Positions 1-16,886 are shown, counted from the first letter of the stretch. The stretch is DNA of 20,955 bases from Caldilinea sp. (GCA_025055055.1 JANWYX010000095.1:1-20955), one strand, 5' to 3'. Notes: generated by a model not told the origin, from the sequence alone. Program-made: numbers and translations.

Positions 1-1
1 A

Positions 2-283
2 GAGGAGTTAGACCTGACCGGCTACGGCGTGCGACCCGGCAAATGCGTGGACGACGCGTTGATTGCGCGCGTCTTTGGTTTGCGCCTCAACCTCAAAAAA
101 GACCCCGGACAGCGTCAAACCTGCGGCTGCGTGACAAGTCGCGACATCGGCATGTATGACTCTTGCCTCTTCGGCTGCCGCTATTGCTACGCCACCCGCA
201 ATTTCGTCCGTTCCGCCGCCAACCATGCGGCCCACGATCCGGAGTCGCCTTCTTTGTTGGGATGGCACGAGGCGACCCACTGA
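2..283 (+). CDS. DUF1848 family protein, C-terminal fragment
   Basis: The reading frame is open from the window edge, so only the last 93 residues are present and the true start lies upstream; the GTG at position 29 is internal. The fragment carries a run of 'GYGVRPGKCVDD', then 'KKDPGQR', a CGC pair and 'SCLFGCRYCYA'. The last gives a CX3CX2C arrangement like the [4Fe-4S] ligands of radical SAM proteins. This order, with the cluster motif near the C-terminus, is what I recall of the DUF1848 family, whose function is not established. It ends one base before the stop of the convergent gene at 285, so the two genes are tail to tail with no room for a separate terminator. Family call is good; biochemical role is unknown. 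Confidence 0.8.
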   Translation, partial: EELDLTGYGVRPGKCVDDALIARVFGLRLNLKKDPGQRQTCGCVTSRDIGMYDSCLFGCRYCYATRNFVRSAANHAAHDPESPSLLGWHEATH

Positions 284-284
284 G

Positions 285-815
285 CTACTCGCCCAAAATT
301 TGCACGCCTGAAGCCGTCGCCTCCGCCACCCATCCTTCGACTACGCGGCCGTCCACCAGCGTCGCGCGCACGCGCCACCAGGTGAGGTTATCTGCAAATT
401 GATTTTCGCCCAGGATCAGAAGCGTTGCGCCCGGAGCCACCACGCCCAGCACGTCGCCGGCGGGCTTGCTCAAGTAGCCCGGCGTGGCACGCACGTTGAC
501 GCGGCTGTTGGTCAGGTTGCGCACGGTCTGCTGAGCCGCAAAACGCGTGGAGAGGTTGACGCCGCCTTCGCTTATCGTCGGCGCCGGCGTGGGCGTCGGC
601 GTGTAGGGCGGAGGCGACCATGCCGCCTTAGCGCCCTGAAGCTCCGCCAGATTCAGCCGATTGACGCCGAGAGCGATGCCGAGGCCGCTGCAACTGATAA
701 GCGTCAACAGGCCGAAGCCCAAGGCGAATCCTAACCAAAAGTTAGAACGATGAGAGGGTTTTGATGGGATTGTCGACGGCGTCGATGCGGTATTCTCTGG
801 AATAATTGCTGACAT
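285..815 (-). CDS. membrane-anchored SH3b-domain protein
   Basis: The protein has 176 residues from the ATG at 815; an in-frame TTG at 836 would add seven residues but has no better ribosome site. A Ser/Thr/Pro-rich cytoplasmic N-terminus (1-25) is followed by one hydrophobic membrane segment (about 27-51). Then comes a 'TPTPTPAP' linker (about 72-80) and an extracytoplasmic bacterial SH3-like domain (about 100-175) with the typical 'VNVRATPG' start, a paired Trp and 'EGWVAE' near the end. SH3b domains usually bind peptidoglycan or other wall components, so a role at the cell surface is inferred. It is single-pass, with no enzyme domain visible. Its downstream neighbour on the opposite strand ends one base away. 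Family is confident; ligand and process are not known. Confidence 0.75.
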   Translation of the reverse strand: MSAIIPENTASTPSTIPSKPSHRSNFWLGFALGFGLLTLISCSGLGIALGVNRLNLAELQGAKAAWSPPPYTPTPTPAPTISEGGVNLSTRFAAQQTVRNLTNSRVNVRATPGYLSKPAGDVLGVVAPGATLLILGENQFADNLTWWRVRATLVDGRVVEGWVAEATASGVQILGE

Positions 816-873
816 AAGCTCAACCGCTTTTTGCAACTTTGCGTGAACACCCCGGTTTGCACGACCTGTCTTT

Positions 874-918
874 CTGACAACGACCGGCCAGCCCGACGAG
901 CCGGCCGGTCGTTGTCAG
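874..918 (-). terminator. perfect 16-bp hairpin downstream of the 99-aa gene
   Basis: Arms CTGACAACGACCGGCC (874-889) and its exact complement (903-918) are separated by 13 bases. The hairpin lies 48 bases past the stop of the minus-strand gene at 966 and upstream of the gene at 815. No T-tract follows on either strand, so it is not a textbook intrinsic terminator. It could instead be an mRNA 3'-end stabiliser or a protein-binding palindrome. Confidence 0.45.
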
Positions 919-965
919 ATCAGACGCCAGACGGTGCAGTGGAGTTCCGTCAATGCAGCAGCGGC

Positions 966-1284
<319 letters not shown>

Positions 1285-1370
1285 GCACCTGTCCGGAATG
1301 TTTCGCAAAGCTGTCTGGATTCAGCTCGTATGGCGTTTCCCGATGAAAAGCGCCGTTCATCGTCAAGGAA

Positions 1371-1399
1371 ATTTTATCAAACCCGAGATGGCGCCCCAA
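1371..1399 (-). promoter_or_regulatory. candidate extended -10 promoter for the 99-aa gene
   Basis: On the minus strand TTGGGG (1399-1394), a 17-base spacer and TAAAAT (1376-1371) preceded by TGA make a TGn extended -10 arrangement. It would start a transcript about 100 bases before the ATG at 1265. The -35 box is weak. Confidence 0.35.
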
Positions 1400-1420
1400 A
1401 TAGACGATCGGTGCATCGGC

Positions 1421-2143
1421 TCAATCGGCCTTGAGCGTCAGCAGGTAGGCGATTATGTCGGCAATCTGCTCGGCCGTCAGCATGTCTTGATAGGTGGCCG
1501 GCATCAAGCCGGCTTGAAAGCCGTCGACCAGATGCACGTTGGGCTCCACGATGCTGGCGTATAAATAGGCCTCGGCCGATTGGCCTTCTACGCGCGTCGC
1601 CGCAACTGCGCCGAGATTGTGCCAAGAGGGGCCCACCATCGTCTGCATCGCCTGCAACGAATGGCAGGCGATGCAGCCATAGACGACGGTCAGTTGTTCG
1701 CCGTTAGCGGGATCGGCTGTAGAGAGCAGCGTAGCGATCTCCGCGGGTAGCCTGTCTACGGATGCATCGACAGGCGTCATTGCAATGAGGGCGCTTGCTT
1801 CGGTGGGGGGCTCAACGGCTGCTTCGGTCGGCGTTGGCTGCGGAGAAGGCGTCGCCGTCGGTAGAGCGGTGGCCGTTGTAGTCGCCGTCGGCGACGGCGT
1901 CGCTGTGTCGGTCGGCTGCGGCGTCGGCGAGGGGGCAAGCGTCGCGATCGGGCTTGCAGTGGGCGTCGCCGCAGACGCCGTAACAGAAGAAGCGGTTGCG
2001 GGCTCGGTGGACCAGGGCGTATACACCGCAATGGGCGTGATTGTCGCCGGGTTCGCCCTTTCGTTGCTGCAACCGCTTAACACGAACAAGGCGCTCAAGA
2101 ACGCCGCCGAAATGCACAGAATGCCTGCAATGAATCGATACAT
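1421..2143 (-). CDS. cytochrome c lipoprotein with Pro/Thr linker
   Basis: The protein has 240 residues from the ATG at 2143, chosen because a lipoprotein signal follows at once: a hydrophobic segment and the lipobox 'LSGC' with Cys at residue 25. An ATG at 2200 would put 19 polar residues before the signal. Residues about 31-116 form a Pro/Thr/Ala/Ser-rich spacer, typical of extracytoplasmic proteins tethered away from the membrane. The C-terminal domain (about 130-240) is a class I cytochrome c with one heme site, CIACH (residues 157-161), and a likely distal Met ligand at 214 in 'GLMPATY'. It ends with the usual C-terminal helix. It probably carries electrons on the outer face of the membrane; its partner oxidase or reductase is not in this window. 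A -35/-10 pair lies at 2221-2249. Confidence 0.85.
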   Translation of the reverse strand: MYRFIAGILCISAAFLSALFVLSGCSNERANPATITPIAVYTPWSTEPATASSVTASAATPTASPIATLAPSPTPQPTDTATPSPTATTTATALPTATPSPQPTPTEAAVEPPTEASALIAMTPVDASVDRLPAEIATLLSTADPANGEQLTVVYGCIACHSLQAMQTMVGPSWHNLGAVAATRVEGQSAEAYLYASIVEPNVHLVDGFQAGLMPATYQDMLTAEQIADIIAYLLTLKAD

Positions 2144-2651
2144 TTCCGATCGCTTTCTGGAATGTGGCCCGCCCCGATGGGCGCACACCGATTTGTGCAT
2201 CTTTTCACAATTTATCTGCCATTGTCCGCCTCCTTTGTTTTTCTGTCAAAAGCGCTGCGCTGAAAGTCGAGGCTTTGATGTTAGAATTTGTCAGCAACCG
2301 CATCAGACGCACGCAGGCGAGAGGAGTTGCCCTTACATCCCGTGTCCTGATTGGGGCGTACTGTGGAGATCGTACGGTGGGTCGAGCTTTCAGGAAGCGC
2401 GATGAATTTTGGAATTTCATAAAATACCTCGGCGATGTACGCCGGTTCGGCTTTCCGGCGGGACGTCGATCGCTCCCGGGCAGGCCGCTACGTTGCGCCG
2501 GAGGCGATGACCTACGCATGGCAACGAGCTTCGAGGATTCTCGGACTTGTTTGTTCAATTTCACGGCGCTTCCTAGAAAGGTGTATTCCAAGAGACAACT
2601 TCATAGCCATATACCTTTCGAGATCATGCAAAAATTGTGGAGATGAACTCA
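2144..2651. other. 508-base divergent intergenic region
   Basis: This region separates the minus-strand cytochrome gene from the plus-strand flavin reductase gene. It is locally AT-rich. It holds a candidate minus-strand promoter (2221-2249) and, on the plus strand, a TGTTAGAAT extended -10 sequence (2279-2287) with no good -35. A small hairpin has arms CGCCGG/CCGGCG (2440-2445 and 2455-2460). Open frames here are arginine-rich and lack domain signals, so I do not call a gene. Confidence 0.5.
2221..2249 (-). promoter_or_regulatory. candidate sigma-70 promoter for the cytochrome c gene
   Basis: A perfect TTGACA (2249-2244) is followed after exactly 17 bases by GACAAT (2226-2221, four of six matches to TATAAT) on the minus strand. 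Transcription would start near 2214, about 70 bases before the lipoprotein ATG. The spacer also contains AAAGGAGG, discussed as a finding. Confidence 0.5.
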
Positions 2652-3170
2652 ATGAGCGTAGACACTCAAACGTTCAAAGATGCGATGGCGCAATGGGCGT
2701 CTGGCGTGACCGTGGTGACAACGCTGAGCGGAGATGGCCGGCCGGTGGGCATCACCGTCAGCTCGTTGACCAGCGTAAGCCTGGAGCCGCCGCAAATCTT
2801 GATCTGTGTGGCGCGTAAGTTGTTCACGCATCAGGCGATCGAACAGAGCGGCTTTTTCGCCGTGAATATTTTGGGAGTAGAGCACCTGGAATGGGGAATG
2901 CGCTTCGCCGGGATGATGCCGGAGTTGGCGGATCGTTTTGCCGATATCGAAGTTCGGAATGCGGTGACCGGTGCGCCGATTTTGCCGGGCGTGCCGGGCT
3001 GGCTCGATTGCTGCGTGCGTCATGCATATGACGGCGGCGATCACACGATCTTCGTCGGCGAGGTGCTGGCCGCCGGCGCGTCAGAAGCGCGTAGACCGCT
3101 TCTTTACTACAACCGCGCCTGGCGGCGGCTGCATGAAGAACCATTGCGGCTTCCTGTTTTCAATCGGTGA
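2652..3170 (+). CDS. flavin reductase-like FMN-binding protein
   Basis: The protein has 172 residues from the ATG at 2652, which has GGAG nine bases upstream; alternative in-frame starts at 2637 and 2643 overlap that site and are less likely. It matches the flavin reductase-like domain (NADH:FMN oxidoreductase, HpaC/DIM6-NTAB type). 'ASGVTVVTT' is near residue 16, 'GITVSSLTSVSLEPP' at 33-47 forms the FMN-binding strand-loop, 'GDHTIFVGEV' lies near 129-138 and 'PLLYYNRAW' near 149-157. Length is normal for stand-alone members, which usually form homodimers and supply reduced flavin to a monooxygenase or act on their own. No partner oxygenase is nearby, so the substrate cannot be named. It converges on dnaE with only 18 bases between the stops. 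Confidence 0.87.
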   Translation: MSVDTQTFKDAMAQWASGVTVVTTLSGDGRPVGITVSSLTSVSLEPPQILICVARKLFTHQAIEQSGFFAVNILGVEHLEWGMRFAGMMPELADRFADIEVRNAVTGAPILPGVPGWLDCCVRHAYDGGDHTIFVGEVLAAGASEARRPLLYYNRAWRRLHEEPLRLPVFNR

Positions 3171-3188
3171 AGCCGTGTTCAGGGCGCA

Positions 3189-8492
<5,304 letters not shown>

Positions 8493-8558
8493 CTTGGATT
8501 GTATCCGTGTTCAGGAACTTTGCATAATCGGAACCGATGTTCTACAGAAGCCTTTGTG

Positions 8559-8567
8559 ATTATAGCA
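8559..8567 (-). promoter_or_regulatory. extended -10 promoter of dnaE
   Basis: The minus strand reads TGCTATAAT, a perfect TATAAT with the TGn extension (hexamer at 8564-8559). No good -35 box sits 16-18 bases upstream, as is common for extended -10 promoters. The transcript would start near 8552, about 60 bases before the dnaE ATG. Confidence 0.55.
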
Positions 8568-8606
8568 GAGATGGGACGATGCAGCGAACCGTCCGCCGCA
8601 AAACAA

Positions 8607-8684
8607 TTCCATTGCAACCCCTCGCCATTGAATGCAACATGAGATGTTGCATTCAATGGTGCATTTCTGTCGATTGCAATGGAA
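8607..8684. repeat. nested inverted repeats, possible operator
   Basis: The inner pair is a perfect 16-bp palindrome, CCATTGAATGCAACAT (8625-8640) and its complement (8644-8659), with a three-base loop GAG. The outer pair is 11 bp, TTCCATTGCAA (8607-8617) and its complement (8674-8684). All four arms share a CCATTG...GCAA core, so the site could be an operator with four half-sites or a long RNA/DNA hairpin. Confidence 0.7.
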
Positions 8685-8702
8685 CGGCAACTGCGCTAGG
8701 CT
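8674..8702 (+). promoter_or_regulatory. weak candidate promoter for the gene at 8743
   Basis: TTGCAA (8674-8679), a 17-base spacer and TAGGCT (8697-8702). The -35 box overlaps the right outer arm of the inverted repeat, so a protein bound there would block it. The -10 match is only three of six. Confidence 0.25.
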
Positions 8703-8742
8703 ATGCATGAATGCTTGAAATGATTTGGCTCGGGAGGTTCGT

Positions 8743-9222
8743 GTGAAAATTCGACTCGATAAATTTACTCTTGTTGTCATTGCGGTTGTCGGGCTGTTGA
8801 TCATCGCAGCCATCGTGACGGTGGGCGTCCGAGGGGGCGAAGAGGCTGCCCCCGCCTATCGCACAGAGGATGCACCGGAAACGCCGATCTACAACGCATT
8901 TTTAGCGCTCAAGGCCGGTGACATCGCCACCGCACGCGCACAGTACAGCAAGCGGATTCTAGAAGAAGTGACCGGAGCGCAGGGATACGGCCCCCTGAAA
9001 GGGGATACCTATTCTTACGGCGACGTGGCGCGTCGTTTGCGCGTGCTCAACGTTCGGCTCGATCCGCAAGACCCCAATCGTGCGTATGTCACCATCGCCA
9101 TCGATACATACTCTACCGGCGGACTCTTCAGCAGCGGCTCCACCTGGACGTCGGAGCGGGTGGTAGAGGTGATTCGTGAAGATGGGGCGTGGAAGATCAA
9201 CGCCCAAGAGTATTTTTACTGA
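8743..9222 (+). CDS. single-pass membrane protein, unknown function
   Basis: The protein has 159 residues from the GTG at 8743, preceded by GGGAGG with a five-base gap; the in-frame TTG at 8725 lies upstream of that site and is less likely. A short basic N-terminus is followed by one membrane segment (about 8-30), placing the rest outside. The extracytoplasmic part begins with a short acidic stretch. Then come 'TPIYNAFLALKAGDIATARAQYSKRIL', which looks helical, and beta-strand-like segments such as 'AYVTIAIDTYS', 'WTSERVVEVIREDGAWKINAQEYFY'. Helices followed by a curved sheet, with a closing Trp-Lys-Ile strand, resemble NTF2-like or DUF4878-type lipoproteins of unknown role; this is inference from pattern only. 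It precedes the multi-repeat membrane protein by 100 bases and may share its transcript. Confidence 0.72.
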   Translation: MKIRLDKFTLVVIAVVGLLIIAAIVTVGVRGGEEAAPAYRTEDAPETPIYNAFLALKAGDIATARAQYSKRILEEVTGAQGYGPLKGDTYSYGDVARRLRVLNVRLDPQDPNRAYVTIAIDTYSTGGLFSSGSTWTSERVVEVIREDGAWKINAQEYFY

Positions 9223-9231
9223 TGGCGATGC

Positions 9232-9255
9232 AGGGCGCAGCGCTTTTTGCGCCTT
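9232..9255 (+). terminator. weak hairpin after the gene at 8743
   Basis: AGGGCGC (9232-9238) can pair with GCGCCTT (9249-9255), including one G-T pair, around a loop containing TTTTT. No U-tract follows, so termination here would be partial at best. Confidence 0.25.
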
Positions 9256-9322
9256 CTTGACCAACGGCAAGACATCGATTGATCGGCTCAAATTAGAAGC
9301 AAGGCTGCAGTAGGTTATCCGT

Positions 9323-10954
9323 ATGCAAAACAATGTGAAGACTGGCCGGCTGGCGGCGGTGCGCCGTCTATATGTGTATCTGGTGGCGTTTGTGAGCCAG
9401 ATGGCAACGCTGGTCGGCGTCAATGAACTGGTCGGCGTCATCAGTCGGGCATGGCTGGAACGTAGCGGTGCCATGCTGGATCCTTTTTGGCGCACAGCCG
9501 CCGCCGGCTCCATCGGTGTGTTGATCGTCGCCACGCCGATCTTTCTGGTTCATTGGGGGCTGGCGCAACGCTTTCGCAGCGAGGTCGCTGAACGGCGTTC
9601 GGTGTGGCGAAAGCTCTTTCTATATGCCTCCACCGCGGCGGGCCTGATTGTGATGCTCTCAAATAGCGGTCGACTGTTACGCGAAATCGCTTGGTTGGCC
9701 TTTGGCGGAGACCTGGGCGCCATGGAGTCTTGGCCGGCAGGCTGGCTGCAGTGGGGCGTGATGGCCGTGATAGGCGCCGGCTTGGTGCAGCAATGGTATG
9801 GCGTCCTACACGAAGATGGAGACCTCGGCCACGAAGCGCGCTTTGCACGCTTTGTGCGCCACCTGTTTCTGGTCCTTGCCGGGCTGGCAGGATTAGGGGT
9901 TGCCATTTGGGGCGGCCGCATGTTGATTCAAATTGGGTTGCAGATGGTCCTTGACCGGGCGTTCGGCGCACCCGAATGGGGATGGTGGCAGCGACCGTTG
10001 GCGGATGCCGTAAGCCAGGCGCTTATTGGAACTTGGCTTGTCCAGGCCATCTGGCGTCAATGGCAGGACGCATTGGCTCTCAACCCGGCGGAAGGGCGCG
10101 CCGTTATGCGCCGCATCTATCTCTATCTCGGCGTGCTGATCGGCGCCATCGCCACTCTAACGCCGGCAGCGCTGTTGCTGCGCGAAGGTGTGCTCATGGT
10201 GATCGGCGAAGGCGGCGATTCGCTTGCCAAGCTGCTCGACCGCATGACCGGGCCGGTCTCTTTCATCCCGATCGGCGCTGTGGTCTGGCGTTGGTGTTGG
10301 ACGACGCTGCGCAAGGAGACGGACGCCTACGGCGATAGCAATGAAAGCGTCACCGTGCGTCGCGTGTACACCTATCTCGTGACGGCCACAGGATTGGCCT
10401 TGCTTTGGGTGGGCGCCGTCGAGCTGCTGCATGCGCTGATCGACGCAGCGCTGGTTGGAGGCGTCTGGCGCGAGCCGCTGGCGAACGGTGTGGCTTTGCT
10501 TGCGGTCGGCGCGCCGGTCTGGGTCATCTTCTGGCGGCGGGCGCAGTCCATCGCCGAGCGCGATGACGCCGCCGGCCTCGTCGAGCGCAACTCCTGGCCG
10601 CGCAAGCTCTACCTCTACGGCGTGGCGCTGGTCGGCGCGCTGGTGTTGCTCTTCACGCTGGCGCAGGTGATCTACCGTGTGCTGCTCGTCGTCATGGGCG
10701 AACCGAACGCCATGCTCTCGTCTGGCGAGCTGGCCTATCGCCTTGCGGATAGCGTGGTGGCGGCGTCGCTGTGGGCGCTGCATCTGCTGGCGCTACGTGC
10801 AGATAGTCGCTTTGAGAAAGCGGGGGAGGTTACACTAGAGGCGCCGCAAAGCCCTTCTGAACGTCGCGCGGCGTTAGAGGCGCACATCGCCTGGCTGGAA
10901 GCAGAGCTGGCCGCCGCGCGAGCCGAACTGGCGAAACTGGAAGGCGGGTCGTGA
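9323..10954 (+). CDS. six-repeat DUF5671-like integral membrane protein
   Basis: The protein has 543 residues from the ATG at 9323, with a weak AGG site upstream. It is almost entirely hydrophobic helices. It contains six tandem units of about 83 residues, each opening with an Arg-aromatic motif: RRLYVYL (14), RKLFLYA (96), VRHLFLVL (178), RRIYLYL (263), RRVYTYL (346) and RKLYLYG (427). Each then has a long membrane helix, a second helix, and a Trp-containing end before a charged loop. This resembles DUF5671, a membrane domain of unknown function; here it is iterated. The last ~35 residues (about 508-540) form a Leu/Glu/Ala-rich coiled coil, 'HIAWLEAELAAARAELAKLE', suited to oligomerisation. 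No transporter or enzyme motif is visible. Function is unknown; family call is moderate. Confidence 0.78.
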   Translation: MQNNVKTGRLAAVRRLYVYLVAFVSQMATLVGVNELVGVISRAWLERSGAMLDPFWRTAAAGSIGVLIVATPIFLVHWGLAQRFRSEVAERRSVWRKLFLYASTAAGLIVMLSNSGRLLREIAWLAFGGDLGAMESWPAGWLQWGVMAVIGAGLVQQWYGVLHEDGDLGHEARFARFVRHLFLVLAGLAGLGVAIWGGRMLIQIGLQMVLDRAFGAPEWGWWQRPLADAVSQALIGTWLVQAIWRQWQDALALNPAEGRAVMRRIYLYLGVLIGAIATLTPAALLLREGVLMVIGEGGDSLAKLLDRMTGPVSFIPIGAVVWRWCWTTLRKETDAYGDSNESVTVRRVYTYLVTATGLALLWVGAVELLHALIDAALVGGVWREPLANGVALLAVGAPVWVIFWRRAQSIAERDDAAGLVERNSWPRKLYLYGVALVGALVLLFTLAQVIYRVLLVVMGEPNAMLSSGELAYRLADSVVAASLWALHLLALRADSRFEKAGEVTLEAPQSPSERRAALEAHIAWLEAELAAARAELAKLEGGS

Positions 10955-11014
10955 CGTTTATCGCTGTCAATTGGTGTGATGATCTCTCGCACCGGCCTTT
11001 TAGATTGTTTGCAG

Positions 11015-11049
11015 ATCTTTCAGGAAGCCCCCAAAGCTTCCCGAAAGAT
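11015..11049. terminator. hairpin between convergent genes
   Basis: Arms ATCTTTCAGGAAGC (11015-11028) and GCTTCCCGAAAGAT (11036-11049) pair over 14 positions with one G-T-type mismatch around a seven-base loop. It sits between the stops of the plus-strand membrane gene and the minus-strand rnhA. It lacks a clear T-run but could end transcripts from both sides. A smaller GAAA-loop hairpin (11070-11083) lies next to the rnhA stop. Confidence 0.45.
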
Positions 11050-11087
11050 TGTGGCGGGAAAACCCGGCAAGCGAGAAATCGCTCACT

Positions 11088-11768
11088 TCAACGGGAGGCG
11101 CTTGAGATGGGCCGTTTGGCTTCTTCCACGAGATAGATGCGCCCACAGTTTGGGCAGAAGTGATGATACGCATAAAAATAGCGCTGTCCGGGCTTCGGTT
11201 TGCTTTTGGTCGGCCGTTGTTCCAGCTCTGTCCCGCAGGCCCGACAGAGGAGACCCGTTTGAGGATAGGCATCCCGGATGGCTGACCCCGTCGCCTCCGT
11301 GTATCCTTCGTCGGGCGGTAGATTGGGCTGTTGCAGCGCCGCCACCGCCAGCCGATCGCACAGCTCATTTTCCGGATGATCGGCGTGGCCTTTGACCCAC
11401 TCGAAGGTGACGTTGTGTTTGTCGCACAGCGTAAGCAGTCGCTCCCACAGGTCAGGGTTGACGACCGGCTCCTTGTTCGAGCGCTTCCAGCCCTGCCGGC
11501 GCCAGCTTCTCGCCCAGCCCTTCGTCATGGCGTCGACCAGATATTTGGAGTCGCTGACCAGCGTCACGTCGCAGGGCTCTTTGAGCATCTCTAGCCCTTT
11601 GATGGCCGCCATCAGCTCCATGCGGTTGTTGGTGGTGCGGGCAAAGCCGCCGGAAATTTGCTTGCGATGGGGGCCACAGACCAACACTGCACCGTAGCCG
11701 CCGGGCCCCGGATTCGGCTCGGCGGCGCCGTCGGTGTAGATGGTGACCTTCTTGCGCGTTGGGCTCAA
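11088..11768 (-). CDS. rnhA: ribonuclease HI with C-terminal zinc ribbon
   Basis: The protein has 226 residues from a TTG start at 11768, supported by AGGAG nine bases upstream. The first ~145 residues are a complete RNase HI that cuts the RNA strand of RNA-DNA hybrids. Catalytic residues D13 ('YTDGA'), E51 ('RMEL'), D73 ('SDS') and D138, plus the loop H128 ('KGHAD'), are all present, as is the basic 'SWRRQGWKRS' handle region. Unlike the usual ~155-residue enzyme, it continues with about 80 residues holding C175xxC178 and C205xxC208, a likely zinc ribbon. This may bind nucleic acid or a partner; that is inference. It lies last on the minus-strand unit, separated from the 94-aa gene by 73 bases that contain a terminator-like hairpin, so it may have its own promoter. 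Confidence 0.92.
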   Translation of the reverse strand: MSPTRKKVTIYTDGAAEPNPGPGGYGAVLVCGPHRKQISGGFARTTNNRMELMAAIKGLEMLKEPCDVTLVSDSKYLVDAMTKGWARSWRRQGWKRSNKEPVVNPDLWERLLTLCDKHNVTFEWVKGHADHPENELCDRLAVAALQQPNLPPDEGYTEATGSAIRDAYPQTGLLCRACGTELEQRPTKSKPKPGQRYFYAYHHFCPNCGRIYLVEEAKRPISSASR

Positions 11769-11814
11769 TTGAGATTGCTCCTATTCTTTTGCCGCCGGGC
11801 TCTTCTGATGCGGA

Positions 11815-11848
11815 GAAAAAGAACAAACTGGATTGACCGCATCAATCC
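11815..11848 (-). terminator. intrinsic terminator candidate after the 94-aa gene
   Basis: On the minus strand GGATTGA (11848-11842) and TCAATCC (11836-11830) form a seven-base stem with loop TGCGG, followed by AGTTTGTTCTTTTTC. The stem includes the TGA stop of the upstream gene. The T-rich tail is interrupted, so it may only partly reduce transcription into rnhA. Confidence 0.5.
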
Positions 11849-12126
11849 TCAAGTGCAAGCGTGTAGGATTGAAAAACGTGATTGTCCACATCGCGCACGA
11901 AGAGCACCATTTGCCGATTCGCCAGCGCGCGACGATATTGGTCTTCCACCTGACGGCGCGAGATGGGTTCGAGCACCATGATGAACTCCTCGAATGGATA
12001 GGCGTAGATTTCGGCCTTCTGCACATCGATCAACATGATCGGTCGCTGCTCGGCGAAACGGTTGTACGTTTCGGCGATCGACGGCCATTGCTGCTCGATC
12101 AGCTCGATGTAGGGATCTCTGGGCAT
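11842..12126 (-). CDS. hypothetical 94-aa protein
   Basis: The ATG at 12126 has AAGGAG six bases upstream, which settles the start; the longer in-frame reading to 12357 runs antisense-like through the transferase gene and is rejected. The protein is small, soluble and mixed alpha/beta, with 'YIELIEQQWPSIAETYNRF', 'PIMLIDVQKAEIYAYPFEEFIMVLEP' and 'QMVLFVRDVDNHVFQSYTL'. I see no Cys cluster, signal or membrane segment and do not recognise the family. It follows the WecA-type gene by 34 bases and is probably co-transcribed with it, but such spacing does not prove a role in polysaccharide synthesis. The terminator-like hairpin at its stop suggests it closes that transcript. Confidence 0.75.
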   Translation of the reverse strand: MPRDPYIELIEQQWPSIAETYNRFAEQRPIMLIDVQKAEIYAYPFEEFIMVLEPISRRQVEDQYRRALANRQMVLFVRDVDNHVFQSYTLALED

Positions 12127-12160
12127 GATTTTCTCCTTGAAATGGTGCAATTTCCAAAAG

Positions 12161-13186
<1,026 letters not shown>

Positions 13187-13194
13187 AGGGCGTC

Positions 13195-16827
<3,633 letters not shown>

Positions 16828-16860
16828 CAAAGCTTCACCATCAAACTTGAACGTCCTCTG
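16828..16860 (-). repeat. duplicated 12-base start-site sequence
   Basis: TTTGATGGTGAA occurs twice on the minus strand, two bases apart, and the second copy contains the chosen ATG of the ligase gene (16827). The first copy contains an ATG at 16841 in another frame; it opens a four-codon frame (M-V-K-L) whose TGA overlaps the gene's ATG. Confidence 0.5.
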
Positions 16861-16886
16861 CGTAGCGCACACAATGCATCAGGCCA

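Larger units (their letters stand above)
8493..8742. other. divergent dnaE upstream control region
   Basis: This is a 250-base non-coding region between dnaE (minus) and the gene at 8743 (plus). It holds the dnaE extended -10 promoter, two nested inverted repeats centred near 8642-8646, and a weak plus-strand promoter that overlaps the right outer arm. No gene is seen. Confidence 0.6.

Noticed and set aside
1777..2000. Repeated GTCGCCGTCGG-like units suggesting a CRISPR or satellite array
   Set aside because: The repeats are irregular and in frame with the Thr/Pro/Ala linker of the cytochrome lipoprotein; there are no spacers.
1785..2405. Plus-strand open frame rich in Gly/Val opposite the cytochrome linker
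   Set aside because: It is the antisense of the Pro/Thr-rich linker; its regular composition comes from that low-complexity sequence.
2205..2591. 128-codon minus-strand open frame in the cytochrome/flavin reductase intergenic region
   Set aside because: It is Arg/Ser-rich with no domain signal, has no good ribosome site at its start, and runs through a plausible promoter. Only its last five codons have a consensus SD.
11070..11083. AGCGA-GAAA-TCGCT hairpin as a riboswitch or small RNA element
   Set aside because: A five-base stem with a common tetraloop right at the rnhA stop is more simply part of a transcript end; no further conserved structure was visible.
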